A DNA stretch of 64,000 nt, taken from contig NZ_JAODIW010000006.1 of assembly GCF_026586625.1 (NCBI RefSeq), forward strand, positions 630,927 through 694,926, written 5' to 3'. The position numbers and the translations under genes are program-made. Each line of letters begins with the position of its first letter. Within the stretch, counting starts at the first letter, position 1. Positions 35,204-44,820 of this stretch are shown piece by piece. The stretch comes from Halobium salinum (GTDB lineage Archaea > Halobacteriota > Halobacteria > Halobacteriales > Haloferacaceae). The notes under the pieces are model-generated. The model did no database searches, had not been told where the DNA came from, and saw nothing but the letters and a program-made list of their open reading frames with translations.

Positions 35204-36168
35204 AGTGTTTCGTTACTGGAGGTACGGGGTTCATCGGAGTGAACCTGCTCGAAACGCTGGCAGCGGATCCGTCATACGAGCCGGTCGTGCTCGTCCGTCA
35301 GTCCTCGAACACCGACCACCTCCCCCAATCGATCGAAACTGTCACCGGTGACCTCTCTTCGCCTGATTTCCTTGACGAAGTGATGGCCGACGTCGATGTG
35401 GTCGTTCACCTCGCAGCGATATACGGAGGGTATACGGGGACGCTGCGGGACCAGTTGGGAGTCGACTGGGAGCGCATCAAGCACATCAACGTCGATGGAA
35501 CTTCAGCGCTGGTCGACGCGGCCGACAGGCATGGTGTCGACCGATTCGTCTTCTTCAGCACGATCCTCGCGCACCCGGAGTTCGGGCGCAACTTGCACGA
35601 AGACTATCAGCGTTCAAAGCTCAAAGCAGAACGACTGTTCACCGAGACGAATCACGAGTTCGAGTATTCGATTCTGTACCCGACGTTCGTCATCGGACCG
35701 CGGGATTACCGCCTCAACCGATTCTCTCACTTCCAGCGTGTCGCCACGAACGTCGTGTTCGCCCCGCCGCTGTACGCACCCGGTGCGTACAACGTCGTCC
35801 ACGTCCAAGACGTCGTAGACTCGGTCGTCTACTGTCTGGACCCGGAAGTGAACCTCGACGACCGATACGTTCTCTCGGGAGAGAATGTTAGCACAGGAAA
35901 ACTCTACCGACATATCGGGCAGTTGACTGACAATCGGGGTCTCGTCGTCCCGATGCCGTTCGCCGTCAGTAAACACGTGCTCCCACCGGTCGTGAACTTC
36001 CTTCACGAGAAGGACCTGTTCCCGGCACCGGGAGACCAGTTCCAAACGCCGACCGACGGCGGCACGGTTCCGAAGCGACAGACTTTCCGGGCGCCAGTCG
36101 AACAACGCTCGACCCTCGAAACGCTCGCCGATGCGATCGAATGGTATGAATCCGTGGGATTACTCTGA
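35200..36168 (+). CDS. NAD-dependent epimerase/dehydratase
   Basis: 322 residues. VTGGTGFIGVNLLETLA at 5-21, HLAAIYGGYTGTLRDQLGVD near 68-87, FFSTILAHPEFGRNLHEDYQ near 115-134 with the catalytic-type Y-x3-K (YQRSK) near 134, then YPTFVIGPRDYRLNRFS. The active-site Ser/Thr-Tyr-Lys arrangement is present; substrate unknown. Translationally coupled to the Gfo/Idh gene, together a plausible two-step sugar (keto/epimer) conversion. Its 3' end overlaps the convergent GT4 gene by 9 bp. Confidence 0.85.
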   Translation: MKCFVTGGTGFIGVNLLETLAADPSYEPVVLVRQSSNTDHLPQSIETVTGDLSSPDFLDEVMADVDVVVHLAAIYGGYTGTLRDQLGVDWERIKHINVDGTSALVDAADRHGVDRFVFFSTILAHPEFGRNLHEDYQRSKLKAERLFTETNHEFEYSILYPTFVIGPRDYRLNRFSHFQRVATNVVFAPPLYAPGAYNVVHVQDVVDSVVYCLDPEVNLDDRYVLSGENVSTGKLYRHIGQLTDNRGLVVPMPFAVSKHVLPPVVNFLHEKDLFPAPGDQFQTPTDGGTVPKRQTFRAPVEQRSTLETLADAIEWYESVGLL

Positions 36169-37290
36169 TCGGACCGGCTGACAGGTGACGCGTCTGTCAG
36201 AGACGAGCCCTTGGAATAGCGATTCCAACTGTGTGGCGTGGCGCTCCTTCGAGAAATCTGCCGCCGCGTCCACCGCGTTCCGTCCCATCTCGGTCAGCGT
36301 GCTCACGTCGTCCAGCAAGTCATATAGAGTCTGTCCCAAGGCGTCTGCGTCGCCTGGTGGGACGAGCCGTGCACAGCCGTGACCTGCCACGAGCTCTCGC
36401 TGGCCGCCGAAATCGGTCGTCACGACCGGGACCCCCTGACACATCGCCTCCATGACCGTCAGAGGACAGTTCTCCTCGATGATGGACGGGAGAACGAACA
36501 CGTCCGCATCGCGATATCGCCCCCGAACTGCCTCGTGGTCAAGATGGCCGGTGAATGTCACGTGCTCCTCAATACTGTGTTGCGATACCAGCGAGCGGAG
36601 CACGCTCAATTCCTCTCCCGTTCCAACGATTTCTAACGTCGGGGCGGTGCCGGTACCCATCCGCAAAACGAGGTCCGCAAACGCCGCGACCAGTACATGA
36701 ACTCCCTTCTTCCTGTCCAATCGACCGATGTACAGAACTCGCCCGCTACCGAACGATGGTGGCTCCGACGCCACTTCCCAGAATACTGGGTTCCGAATGA
36801 CGCTCACGTTGTCGACGCCGACTTCTGTCTCGAGTTGATGCCGAGCGATAGATGAGGGGGCGACGAACGCGTCGACGTACCGCTCGATTAGCGGTCGATG
36901 GAGTAGCTTCCGCAGCAGCGATGGAAGCACGAAGGCCGGTGGTAGGTTCGGGTATCGGCGGAAACTGAGTCCGTTGAGCTCGTGGACAGTCAGAACGACT
37001 GGCACCCCTCTTCGGTGGAGGGGTCGCAGGAACGAGGGGGAGATGTTGTAAATGACGCTGTGACAGAACACGAGGTCAGGGTCGAACTGGTCGACCGCAT
37101 CCATGATACGTCGCTGGTACCGGAAACTGTACAGGCTCCGGACGTACCCGGCTACCACGCTGTTTGTCTCTTTGCCCCCGACCACCGCAACTTCGTGACC
37201 GCGTTCACGGAGCAGGTCCTTCACGCGGTGGACGTACACTTCGACGCCCCCCACCTGCTCGAAGTAATCGTTGACGATGAGGATTCGCAT
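36160..37290 (-). CDS. GT4-family glycosyltransferase
   Basis: 376 residues from MRILIVNDYFEQVGGVEVYV. Acceptor half with HSVIYNISPSFLRPLHRRG and LTVHELNGLSF; donor half with VLYIGRLDRKKGVHVLVAAF near 198-217 and the E-x7-E site IIEENCPLTVMEAMCQGVPV near 284-303. The ATG at 37290 is chosen because a TATA box (37322-37331) lies upstream of it but downstream of the longer alternative start at 37350. Confidence 0.9.
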   Translation of the reverse strand: MRILIVNDYFEQVGGVEVYVHRVKDLLRERGHEVAVVGGKETNSVVAGYVRSLYSFRYQRRIMDAVDQFDPDLVFCHSVIYNISPSFLRPLHRRGVPVVLTVHELNGLSFRRYPNLPPAFVLPSLLRKLLHRPLIERYVDAFVAPSSIARHQLETEVGVDNVSVIRNPVFWEVASEPPSFGSGRVLYIGRLDRKKGVHVLVAAFADLVLRMGTGTAPTLEIVGTGEELSVLRSLVSQHSIEEHVTFTGHLDHEAVRGRYRDADVFVLPSIIEENCPLTVMEAMCQGVPVVTTDFGGQRELVAGHGCARLVPPGDADALGQTLYDLLDDVSTLTEMGRNAVDAAADFSKERHATQLESLFQGLVSDRRVTCQPVRSE

Positions 37291-37321
37291 AGTCGGCTCG
37301 ATAGGACGACTGTGTCCTGTG

Positions 37322-37331
37322 AATATATAAC
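37322..37331 (-). promoter_or_regulatory. TATA box of the GT4 gene at 36160
   Basis: Minus-strand TTATATATTC, 36 nt before the ATG at 37290; expected start site leaves a leader of about 10 nt. Confidence 0.5.
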
Positions 37332-37545
37332 TACGTCCGGATCTCAACACATCGGTCGAGGGGTCATACGACGACTCTCTCGCTGCGACCGAATCTACGT
37401 TGACGCCAGCGCGGCCGAGGCTTCGACGTTCGGACCGCGACGGGTCTTCGACTCGAGGCAGTCAAGACGCCGGAGGGGCCTCACGTCCCTCCATCGCTAA
37501 CTGCTATCGTGACGCTAGGTCTCCAACGGGTGGGGTCCCCCCATC

Positions 37546-37553
37546 GATTTATC
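37546..37553 (+). promoter_or_regulatory. TATA box of the second flippase gene
   Basis: GATTTATC centred 34 nt before the ATG at 37584; predicted transcription start near 37577, after the alternative start at 37509, which is therefore rejected. Confidence 0.45.
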
Positions 37554-37583
37554 TGCTCACGTACAGTAAGCGGGTACGCCGTC

Positions 37584-39011
37584 ATGAACCTCGCCCGAGC
37601 CAGTCTGAAAATCGTTGTAGCTAATGGCATCAGCGCCATTGCAGTCTTCGTTGGACTGGCCGTTTTGGCTCGACATCTGTCGCCCGCTCAGATGGGTGCT
37701 TTCTTCCTCTTTCAGACGCTCGTCGGCGTGTTCTCGCTTCTCGCTGATGTGGGGATTCGAGGAGCAGTAGAGAAGCGCCTTAGTGAAGGGAGGGACTCCG
37801 GAACCGTCCTCACAACCGCCCTGCTCCTCAAGACCGCCGTAACCGGAATCGTTCTCATCGGCATCTACGCTTTTCGTGACACTTTGAACGCGTACATGGG
37901 TGCCGAACTCGCCCTCTGGGTCGCCCTCGGCGTCGTTCTCAACGAGGCCTCGGAACTCGTAATCCACGTGTTGCGTGGAGAGTTGCGGGTCGGTGACACG
38001 GCTCCGATTGAGGCGGCCAGACACCTCGTCTGGTTCGGTGTCGCTGTTCCCCTCGCTATCGTCGGATTCGGGACCTTGGGCGTCGTATTCGGGTTTTTAG
38101 GGGGGTTCGTTGTCGCTGTGAGTTGGGGGGTAGTTAGTTGGACAACGACGTTTGGACGCCCCTCAATCGCGCAGGCTCGGTCGCTGCTTCAATACTCTCG
38201 ATACAACTTCGTCTCCGCCGCCGGTGGGTACATTTACAACTGGATGGACGTCGCTGTGCTGGGGCTGTTCGTCTCGAACTCCCTGATTGGTGCCTACGAG
38301 TACGCGTGGCAGATCACGCTCGTTGCGTCTCTCGTCGCGAGGTCGGTCGCCACGACAGCGTTCCCCCAGCTCAGTAAATGGAACGAGAGTGACCAACGGT
38401 CCTCGGTTGAGTCGACTCTGACATCGGCGATGAGTGTCGGTCTGTTCGTTTCGGTGCCTGCGTTCTTTGGTGTGGTCGTTCTTGCAGATCCAATGCTTAG
38501 ATATCTGTTCGGTGCCGACTATGCGGTCGCTGCCCTCGTTCTCGTCATTCTGATGGGGGAGAAAGTGCTCCTGTCGGTGAAGGAGATTCTCGACCGGGCA
38601 CTTCTCGCCGTGGACAAACCTGACCTCGTTGCGCGGGCGGTTATCATCACGGTCGTGCTGAACCTCGTCCTGAACGTCGCACTCGTCGCACAGTACGGTA
38701 TCGTCGGAGCAGCGATTGCGACTGCGGTGGCGTTCGGAGTTGAGACGTTCTTGGCTGGCCGATACGTTTCCAGGTTCGTTACCGTTCGTGTCCCGTACCG
38801 GCACCTGTTCTGGTACTCCCTCGGGTCGCTCGTGATGGTTCTCGGTCTCGTCGGTTACCAGTGGCTCGTCGGCGTGAACGGACTCGTCGACCTCCTTCTC
38901 GCCATTCTGATTGGTTTCGTCCTGTACGCCGGGACGACCATCGCATTCCCGGAGGTAAGAGAGCAAGTCGTCCTTACTGGCTTGCGCACCCTGTCTAGTG
39001 GTAACGAGTGA
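37584..39011 (+). CDS. MOP-family polysaccharide flippase (2 of 3)
   Basis: 475 residues with 12-14 hydrophobic helices, starting MNLARASLKIVVANGISAIA, with ARHLSPAQMGAFFLFQTLVG and LLADVGIRGAVEKRLSEGRD typical of the Wzx/RfbX branch. Moves a lipid-linked glycan across the membrane. It overlaps the region before the next gene closely (possible start of the next at 39050), so it is likely the first gene of a three-gene transcript with a membrane GT-like protein and a GT4. Confidence 0.9.
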   Translation: MNLARASLKIVVANGISAIAVFVGLAVLARHLSPAQMGAFFLFQTLVGVFSLLADVGIRGAVEKRLSEGRDSGTVLTTALLLKTAVTGIVLIGIYAFRDTLNAYMGAELALWVALGVVLNEASELVIHVLRGELRVGDTAPIEAARHLVWFGVAVPLAIVGFGTLGVVFGFLGGFVVAVSWGVVSWTTTFGRPSIAQARSLLQYSRYNFVSAAGGYIYNWMDVAVLGLFVSNSLIGAYEYAWQITLVASLVARSVATTAFPQLSKWNESDQRSSVESTLTSAMSVGLFVSVPAFFGVVVLADPMLRYLFGADYAVAALVLVILMGEKVLLSVKEILDRALLAVDKPDLVARAVIITVVLNLVLNVALVAQYGIVGAAIATAVAFGVETFLAGRYVSRFVTVRVPYRHLFWYSLGSLVMVLGLVGYQWLVGVNGLVDLLLAILIGFVLYAGTTIAFPEVREQVVLTGLRTLSSGNE

Positions 39012-39049
39012 TACGACAATGCACCGCAACTTTATATTGCTCACCGACC

Positions 39050-40783
39050 ATGACTCAGACGAAATCACGGACACCGGTAGATATGACGAGTCAAACCACC
39101 AAACTGACTGTCGGAGCGTTCGGGCTCCTGTTCGGCGCCGCCACGTTCGTGTTGACGGAGATCGGAAAACACGGCCACCCGAACGGTCGTGTCATATACA
39201 TCGTGTCCATTCTGGCTCTGTTCGTCCCGGCGCTCATCTGGTTCGCGAAGGGTAGATACACCCTGTCGGTGCTCGCTATCGTCGCTGCGAACTTCGTGCG
39301 GTGGTACTTCGAACTAATCAGGTTCGGTATGTTTAGTGGCGTAGACAACTACGGCCGGTTCCATCAGTTCAAACTGCTCCTCCAGTATGGACACATCGGC
39401 TTCCCAGAGAGCAACGGGTACCCCGGTCCGAACCTGTTTATTGCCGCACTGCAAATCCCGTTCGACTCGTTCGTCGTTCCGTGGAACGCTGCGTTGCTTT
39501 GCACCGCAGTACTAATCCCACTGGTGGTGTATCTCCCGATTTCGTCGTTTTTCGGTCAGAAACTCGGAGCCCTCGCGACCATCGTTGTCTCGACGGATTT
39601 CGTCTATCTCCTGAACTCGACGTCTCTTCTTAAGGAGAATCTCGTGCTGTTGCTGTTCTTCGTTCTCCTCGGGCTGATGGCTCTTCGAAGCACCCGCTCG
39701 TGGAGCGACCACCGATACCTCCGACAGCTGGCGCTGATCGCGCCGATTGCGGCCGTTATCGCGCTCACCCACTACACGAGCAGCTACCTGCTTCTCTCAA
39801 TCCTCGTACTTCTTATCGTGGCGTACGCGCTGCTCCGTCGTCGAAATGCGTCCTTCGACCCACAATTCGACCGTTTCCGCTATCTCGTCGGGGCGACCGG
39901 TGTCCTGTTCGGGGCTATCGTCCTCTGGGCAAACGTCGGAGCGGACCCGTCGTTCATTGAGTGGCAACTCGACGCCTTACGCTCGTTCGGTAACGTCGCT
40001 CTCGGCGGAGAATCCCTAATTGGGAGCGCCAATACCGTCGGTGGAAGCGACGAGAAAACCCAGTTCCTGTTCGGAAGCGACCGTTTCCTCTTCATCTACA
40101 ATTGGCTGTACAGGGTGGCGATGCTAGCCGGCGCCCCGCTTCTCCTCTGGTCGCTGTTCCGGAAGCGGTCGAAGAACACCGGCATCGCACTCGCGGGAGT
40201 CGCAATCACTGGACTCCCAATCGTCTGGCTCGTTCTTCCCATCCTGTCGAAGTTGCTCCACGCAACCCGTGTCGCACGGTTCTCGCTGGTCTTCTACGCG
40301 CCGTTCATTGCTGCATTCCTCCTCGCCGCACTCGCGGTCGCGAAACGCGGGGGACCATCGAACAGCCGTACGCTCCACGTCGGTCTCACCGTATTGGTGC
40401 TCACTACGGCGCTTGTCGGTCCAAGTGCCTACAAATCGTCGACCGACTACGACTTCAGAGACCAACCCGACGATTCGTTGGTTCCGACCACGGGACACAC
40501 CGAACTTCAGCGCCATTCCTGGGCGCTCGTTACGGCACACACCAGTCAGCGAGTCGGCGGCTCTGCACCATTCAACGAGATGGCATTGATGACTGGCACC
40601 GTGTCACAGTATACGGCGTTGCCGGACTCGAACGTATCTCTGGTCGTAGTGAAGGACGAGTCGATCGAAAGGGGCGTCATAATCGGGTTCGATGGGCCGC
40701 TGCGGAAACCGATACCGTTCACTCCCCCGGGGCGAAGCACGGTCTACACCAATGGAGAGTACGTCGCGAGGTACGGAACGTGA
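39050..40783 (+). CDS. multi-pass membrane glycosyltransferase-like protein
   Basis: 577 residues with about 12 hydrophobic helices and a C-terminal soluble tail of about 100 residues. The first outside loop (RFGMFSGVDNYGRFHQFKLL near 95-114) carries an Asp-Asn pair where GT-C enzymes have their acidic motif. This suggests a transferase using lipid-phosphate sugars at the outer face or a glycan polymerase. A TATA-like TTTATAT lies at 39031-39037; a start at 39083 (MTSQTTKL) is equally possible. GTGA overlap couples it to the following GT4. Confidence 0.78.
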   Translation: MTQTKSRTPVDMTSQTTKLTVGAFGLLFGAATFVLTEIGKHGHPNGRVIYIVSILALFVPALIWFAKGRYTLSVLAIVAANFVRWYFELIRFGMFSGVDNYGRFHQFKLLLQYGHIGFPESNGYPGPNLFIAALQIPFDSFVVPWNAALLCTAVLIPLVVYLPISSFFGQKLGALATIVVSTDFVYLLNSTSLLKENLVLLLFFVLLGLMALRSTRSWSDHRYLRQLALIAPIAAVIALTHYTSSYLLLSILVLLIVAYALLRRRNASFDPQFDRFRYLVGATGVLFGAIVLWANVGADPSFIEWQLDALRSFGNVALGGESLIGSANTVGGSDEKTQFLFGSDRFLFIYNWLYRVAMLAGAPLLLWSLFRKRSKNTGIALAGVAITGLPIVWLVLPILSKLLHATRVARFSLVFYAPFIAAFLLAALAVAKRGGPSNSRTLHVGLTVLVLTTALVGPSAYKSSTDYDFRDQPDDSLVPTTGHTELQRHSWALVTAHTSQRVGGSAPFNEMALMTGTVSQYTALPDSNVSLVVVKDESIERGVIIGFDGPLRKPIPFTPPGRSTVYTNGEYVARYGT

Positions 40784-41946
40784 ACATTCTTCAACTCCAC
40801 ATCGACCCGGTCTATCCACCGACCAACGGGGGTGAAACGCGTGTGTGGAAGACTGCTGAGCATCTCTCCTCGTTCGGCGAGGTGTGGCTGGCGTGTCCTT
40901 GGCAGCACGACCTCGAGCTCCCGGGAGGGGTTCGCGCGGTCCCTCTCGACACCGTTCTCCTCCGCCGGAAGGCCCTACGCATCTACGCGTGGAACGCCCT
41001 GCAGGCCTTCGATGGGAATCACCCTCTCAATCGTCTACTCACTCGCGCAGTCCTCCGCGACCTCCACCGACAAGTTCCGAAGGTCGATGTCGTCGTCTGC
41101 GAGACGCTGCAGATGTGGGGCGCGGCGCAGCAGTTCGCCGAGCGATTCGATGCGAAACTCCTGCTGACCGAACACAACGCCGACTTCGACAACCTCCGTC
41201 AGAACCTCGCTGGGACCCCGGTTCCGGCGCCCATCGCCGACCGGGCGGTCAGAAACCTTCGCGAGTACGAGCGTCAGGCCGTCAGTCGGGCGGACGCTGT
41301 GGTGTTCCAGTCAGAGTCCGATCGGGAACTTTTCGCTGGAAGCTGGATGTGTGCTCGCGTCATCCCAAACGGCTGTGATGTAGACGAGATTCGCTCGGCA
41401 GGAGACCCAAAACAGCTCCGAGAGGATCTCGGAATCCCATCTGACACTCCAGTATGTCTCTACGTCGGTTCGTTCGACTACGGGCCGAACCGGGATGCAG
41501 CCCATTTCATCGCACGGGAACTCGCTCCCGCCTTCCCGGAGGTGACGTTCCTGCTCGTCGGGCGCGACCCACCGCAACTCGACCGTGAGAACGTACTGTC
41601 GCCCGGGTTTGTCGACGACCTTCCGAGCGCACTAGCGCTGTCGGACATCGCCCTCTGTCCGCTCTCCACAGGCTCTGGAACGAAGCTCAAGATGATGGAC
41701 TACCTCGCAGCCGGTCTCCCCATCGTCACAACGACTGTGGGTGCGGCGGGTATCTCAATCGAAGACGGTGAGTCGGCACTCGTCCGCGACGACGCCGACG
41801 GGATGCGCGAGGCTATCGCGACACTCCTCAGTTCGGAGGCCACACGCGACCGCCTCTCGAGCAACGCCGCTGCGCTGGGAACCCAGTACGATTGGGAACA
41901 GTTACTCTCCGGGTACGACTCGCTTCTCCCCTCCGATGACGATTAA
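40780..41946 (+). CDS. GT4-family glycosyltransferase
   Basis: 388 residues from a GTG that overlaps the previous stop (GTGA). N-terminal ILQLHIDPVYPPTNGGETRV, acceptor-half LLLTEHNADFDNLRQNLAGT, donor half VCLYVGSFDYGPNRDAAHFI near 225-244 and STGSGTKLKMMDYLAAGLPI near 293-312. The Lys-Leu-Lys/Tyr-Leu-Ala-Ala-Gly form in place of E-x7-E is typical of one GT4 subgroup. The frame stays open far upstream but that sequence is antisense-like. Four-base overlap at its end with a convergent GT4. Confidence 0.9.
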   Translation: MNILQLHIDPVYPPTNGGETRVWKTAEHLSSFGEVWLACPWQHDLELPGGVRAVPLDTVLLRRKALRIYAWNALQAFDGNHPLNRLLTRAVLRDLHRQVPKVDVVVCETLQMWGAAQQFAERFDAKLLLTEHNADFDNLRQNLAGTPVPAPIADRAVRNLREYERQAVSRADAVVFQSESDRELFAGSWMCARVIPNGCDVDEIRSAGDPKQLREDLGIPSDTPVCLYVGSFDYGPNRDAAHFIARELAPAFPEVTFLLVGRDPPQLDRENVLSPGFVDDLPSALALSDIALCPLSTGSGTKLKMMDYLAAGLPIVTTTVGAAGISIEDGESALVRDDADGMREAIATLLSSEATRDRLSSNAAALGTQYDWEQLLSGYDSLLPSDDD

Positions 41947-43163
41947 CCGGCCCGCTCAACAGCCTCGGCCACCGTCTCGTAAATCGAGATGTACCGGGAC
42001 GCGATCCTGTCCCACGCGAACTCTTCGGCCCGCCTTCGTGCGCCTACCGACATCCGTTCTCGGCGCTCCTCGTCGCCAAGAACAGTCTTCAATGCGTCTA
42101 TCAACTCAGCAGAATTTTTTGGCTCGACGAGACATCCCTGCACCCCATCTTCGACCTGCCGCGGGATACCCCCGACGTTCGACGCGATAATAGGGGTCCC
42201 CGCCGCCATCGCTTCGGTGACGACTAGGGGGAACCCATCGTCATGAGACGGGAGAGCAAAGAGGTCGGCTCGTTCGTAGAGTCCCTGAATCTCCTCTTCG
42301 GAAGTGTACCCCGTGAACACGACTCGTTCGTCGAGTCCGGCCTCGTCGGCAACCGACCGTATCCGAGCGACGTACTCGGGGCTGAGGTCCGTCGTTCCGG
42401 CAAACACCAGTTTCGCGTCCGGGAACTCGGTGTGAACGTTGATGAATGCATTGAGCAGTTCCGCAGCACCCTTCCGCGGTGTGACGCTGCCGACGAAGAG
42501 GACGACCGTGCGGTCTGACAACCCGTATTTCCGCTCAACCTCCCCACGCCGGCTGGCGTCGGATTGGCTAAATCGTTCGACGTCGACTCCGTTCGGGACG
42601 AATGACAACCGCTTAGGGTTCACCCCCCGATTTTTGAACGAGTTCAACGCGTCATCATTTAAGATAGCCGAGAGCGCGACCCGCTTTGCGAGGTAGACGT
42701 CTGGTGAGAATGGAGGATCGTCGACGCGCTTCTCGGTTTCGCCGATATGAGCAGTATAGATCATTCGTTTCCGGAGCGTCGGGGCGACCGTGACCAACAC
42801 GTTCGCCGCGAACGGGAGATGGACGTGTATGACGTCGAATTCGAGGTTCCGGAGCACTCCGTACGCTTTCAGCGCGAAGTTCGTTCGGTCGACGATGAGA
42901 CGCGCTGCGCCTGTTGGAGTCGATACCATCCTATAGGGCACCTCGGCCCACGGGTCGTCGGACCCGGTTGCCAGCGACACTCTACGGAACGTCACGCTAT
43001 CCCGTTTTTCGACTCGCGGGAGACCATCCCACTGGCGCTCAACGATAGTGACTTCACAGCCCTGTCTCGCCGTCTCGAGTGCGATGTTCCAAACCACCGT
43101 CGGGACGGACCCTTCACCAGGACCGACGCACTCGTGACCGTCGTATACATGAACCACCCGCAT
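41943..43163 (-). CDS. GT4-family glycosyltransferase
   Basis: 406 residues beginning MRVVHVYDGHECVGPGEGSV. HVHLPFAANVLVTVAPTLRK near 114-133 belongs to the acceptor half; VVLFVGSVTPRKGAAELLNA near 216-235, VVFTGYTSEEEIQGLYERAD near 280 and the E-x7-E site HDDGFPLVVTEAMAAGTPII near 307-326 to the donor half. A TATA-like AAATAAG lies about 30 nt upstream of the ATG. Convergent with the preceding GT4 by 4 bp. Confidence 0.9.
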   Translation of the reverse strand: MRVVHVYDGHECVGPGEGSVPTVVWNIALETARQGCEVTIVERQWDGLPRVEKRDSVTFRRVSLATGSDDPWAEVPYRMVSTPTGAARLIVDRTNFALKAYGVLRNLEFDVIHVHLPFAANVLVTVAPTLRKRMIYTAHIGETEKRVDDPPFSPDVYLAKRVALSAILNDDALNSFKNRGVNPKRLSFVPNGVDVERFSQSDASRRGEVERKYGLSDRTVVLFVGSVTPRKGAAELLNAFINVHTEFPDAKLVFAGTTDLSPEYVARIRSVADEAGLDERVVFTGYTSEEEIQGLYERADLFALPSHDDGFPLVVTEAMAAGTPIIASNVGGIPRQVEDGVQGCLVEPKNSAELIDALKTVLGDEERRERMSVGARRRAEEFAWDRIASRYISIYETVAEAVERAG

Positions 43164-43321
43164 GACAGTTCAGTCATATGCGCGAAGCCGACTTATTTGT
43201 GTTCTTCCTACGATGGTTTCCACATGACCGCACTACACGAAGTCCTACCGTCACCGCAGACGCATTCCTTCCCGGGGCGTATCACAACCCAGGGTCGACC
43301 CCCTTCCCCCCCGATCGTCCA

Positions 43322-44782
43322 ATGAGGCCCATCGACCGGAGAACTGCTCTCTGTGCAGGGGGTGTCGTAGTATCGACGAGTCTTGCGGGCTGCTCCTGGC
43401 TCGGGGGGGACCACGAATCGAGGGAGGGTGACGTGGACCCGGACCGAGGATTCGACGATTTCCCGAACAATGCACGACTCGTTCCGCAGGCTCTCGAACG
43501 ATACATCGTCGCAGCGGGGCCCGACCTCTCTACAGGTGTTCGGTACTTCGAAATCGGCTCGGATTTCGGTCAAGCGCTCAACGATGCGTGGGCCTATCTC
43601 GAGAACGGTGGCTGGATATTTCTCCCCGCAGGTCGGTACGGGGGGCGAACGTCAATCGTCCCACAGAACTCCGGTGTACAGATTCGTGGCGCGGGATGGG
43701 GTTCGAACAATCAGGATGGGAGCGTTATGAGCGCAATCGGCACCGAGTACGCTTATCGTGGAGGCAGTCACGCGTTTGATATTTCTGGTCTTGAGCGTGG
43801 AGTGATGGGATGCAGTCTCAAGTACCTCAAACTCACCGATGCTGGTGGGAACGGAACACACGGAATGATGCTATCGAACACCAGTCCGGGAAACGGGAAA
43901 ATTCAGGGATGGCACTTCGAGGAGGTGTTCGTCTCGGGTTTCGGTGGTGACTGTTGGCACATCAATACTGCGGCCTTCAACTCGATTTTAGATGGAATCT
44001 ATGGCTACGGTGCCGGAAACAACGGCTTTACGACTAACGGGTCGGCCTCCGTTCTCTACGTTGTCGGACAGTTCGTAAACAATCGAGGGTGGGGCGCGGA
44101 GATGGGAGCCGGTGCTTCGCTTGACGTGTCGCTCCGTTGTGATTCAAACGGTGACGGGAACAGCGGGGGCGGAGCGTACGTCGGTGCAGCAAACGGCCAT
44201 TTCAACCTCTGGTGCGAACGAAACCGAGGAAGTGGGGTCATCGGTGACAGCACCGTCTCCGGGACGATGACGGTTGACCTCATCGAGAACAATCAAGCCG
44301 GCGAAGGTGCGTTCGAACTCACCATCGCCGATGCGAACGACCTCAATGTCTTCGGCACTATCGAACTCAGAGATCACAGAAACGCGATCTACCTCCGGAA
44401 CAAGGCGACGGTCCACTTCGGCGGCATCTCGGTGTTCGGGAACCCCGATGCGTTCTACGACGTCGCCGGACGGGATGTGAGCTTTGCAGGTCACCCACCG
44501 AACGGGCTCTCGTATAACCAAGTTACTGAGGCAGAGTGTAACGATGAGGGGCGCGTCGGTTTCGAACTTGACGGCGTTTACTCTCACACCCCGGTCGTCG
44601 ATGTGGCCGTAGTCAGCACCGAGAACGTCCCCTCGAACGCGAGTCTCGGCTATCCGCAGGTAGAGACGGGACGCGACCAAGAGGGCGATGTCAACCGTGT
44701 CTCTGTCCAGTTCGTCTGGAGCGACGGATCGACTCCCGAAACAGGTGACGTTGTCGCAACCATCAGTTGTACCCCTCGATGA
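43322..44782 (+). CDS. Tat-type lipoprotein with right-handed beta-helix
   Basis: 486 residues. Signal: two Arg (DRRTALCAGG) followed by a hydrophobic run and lipobox SLAGC (Cys at about 22), so a Tat-exported, lipid-anchored protein. After an acidic linker, residues about 75-390 form a parallel beta-helix (FGQALNDAWAYLENGGWIFL, PAGRYGGRTSIVPQNSGVQI) and the last 100 a beta-rich tail ending SGSTPETGDVVATISC-like. Paralogue of the signal-less protein at 31664. Likely a surface polysaccharide-binding or -cleaving protein. Confidence 0.82.
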   Translation: MRPIDRRTALCAGGVVVSTSLAGCSWLGGDHESREGDVDPDRGFDDFPNNARLVPQALERYIVAAGPDLSTGVRYFEIGSDFGQALNDAWAYLENGGWIFLPAGRYGGRTSIVPQNSGVQIRGAGWGSNNQDGSVMSAIGTEYAYRGGSHAFDISGLERGVMGCSLKYLKLTDAGGNGTHGMMLSNTSPGNGKIQGWHFEEVFVSGFGGDCWHINTAAFNSILDGIYGYGAGNNGFTTNGSASVLYVVGQFVNNRGWGAEMGAGASLDVSLRCDSNGDGNSGGGAYVGAANGHFNLWCERNRGSGVIGDSTVSGTMTVDLIENNQAGEGAFELTIADANDLNVFGTIELRDHRNAIYLRNKATVHFGGISVFGNPDAFYDVAGRDVSFAGHPPNGLSYNQVTEAECNDEGRVGFELDGVYSHTPVVDVAVVSTENVPSNASLGYPQVETGRDQEGDVNRVSVQFVWSDGSTPETGDVVATISCTPR

Positions 44783-44820
44783 GCGGTAGTCTGCCGAAGC
44801 ACGGGATTGCATCCGACAGC

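Noticed and set aside
40102-40779. upstream extension of the GT4 frame at 40780
   Set aside because: Lies in another frame of the membrane protein gene and has shadow-like composition; the GTG overlapping the upstream stop is the natural start.
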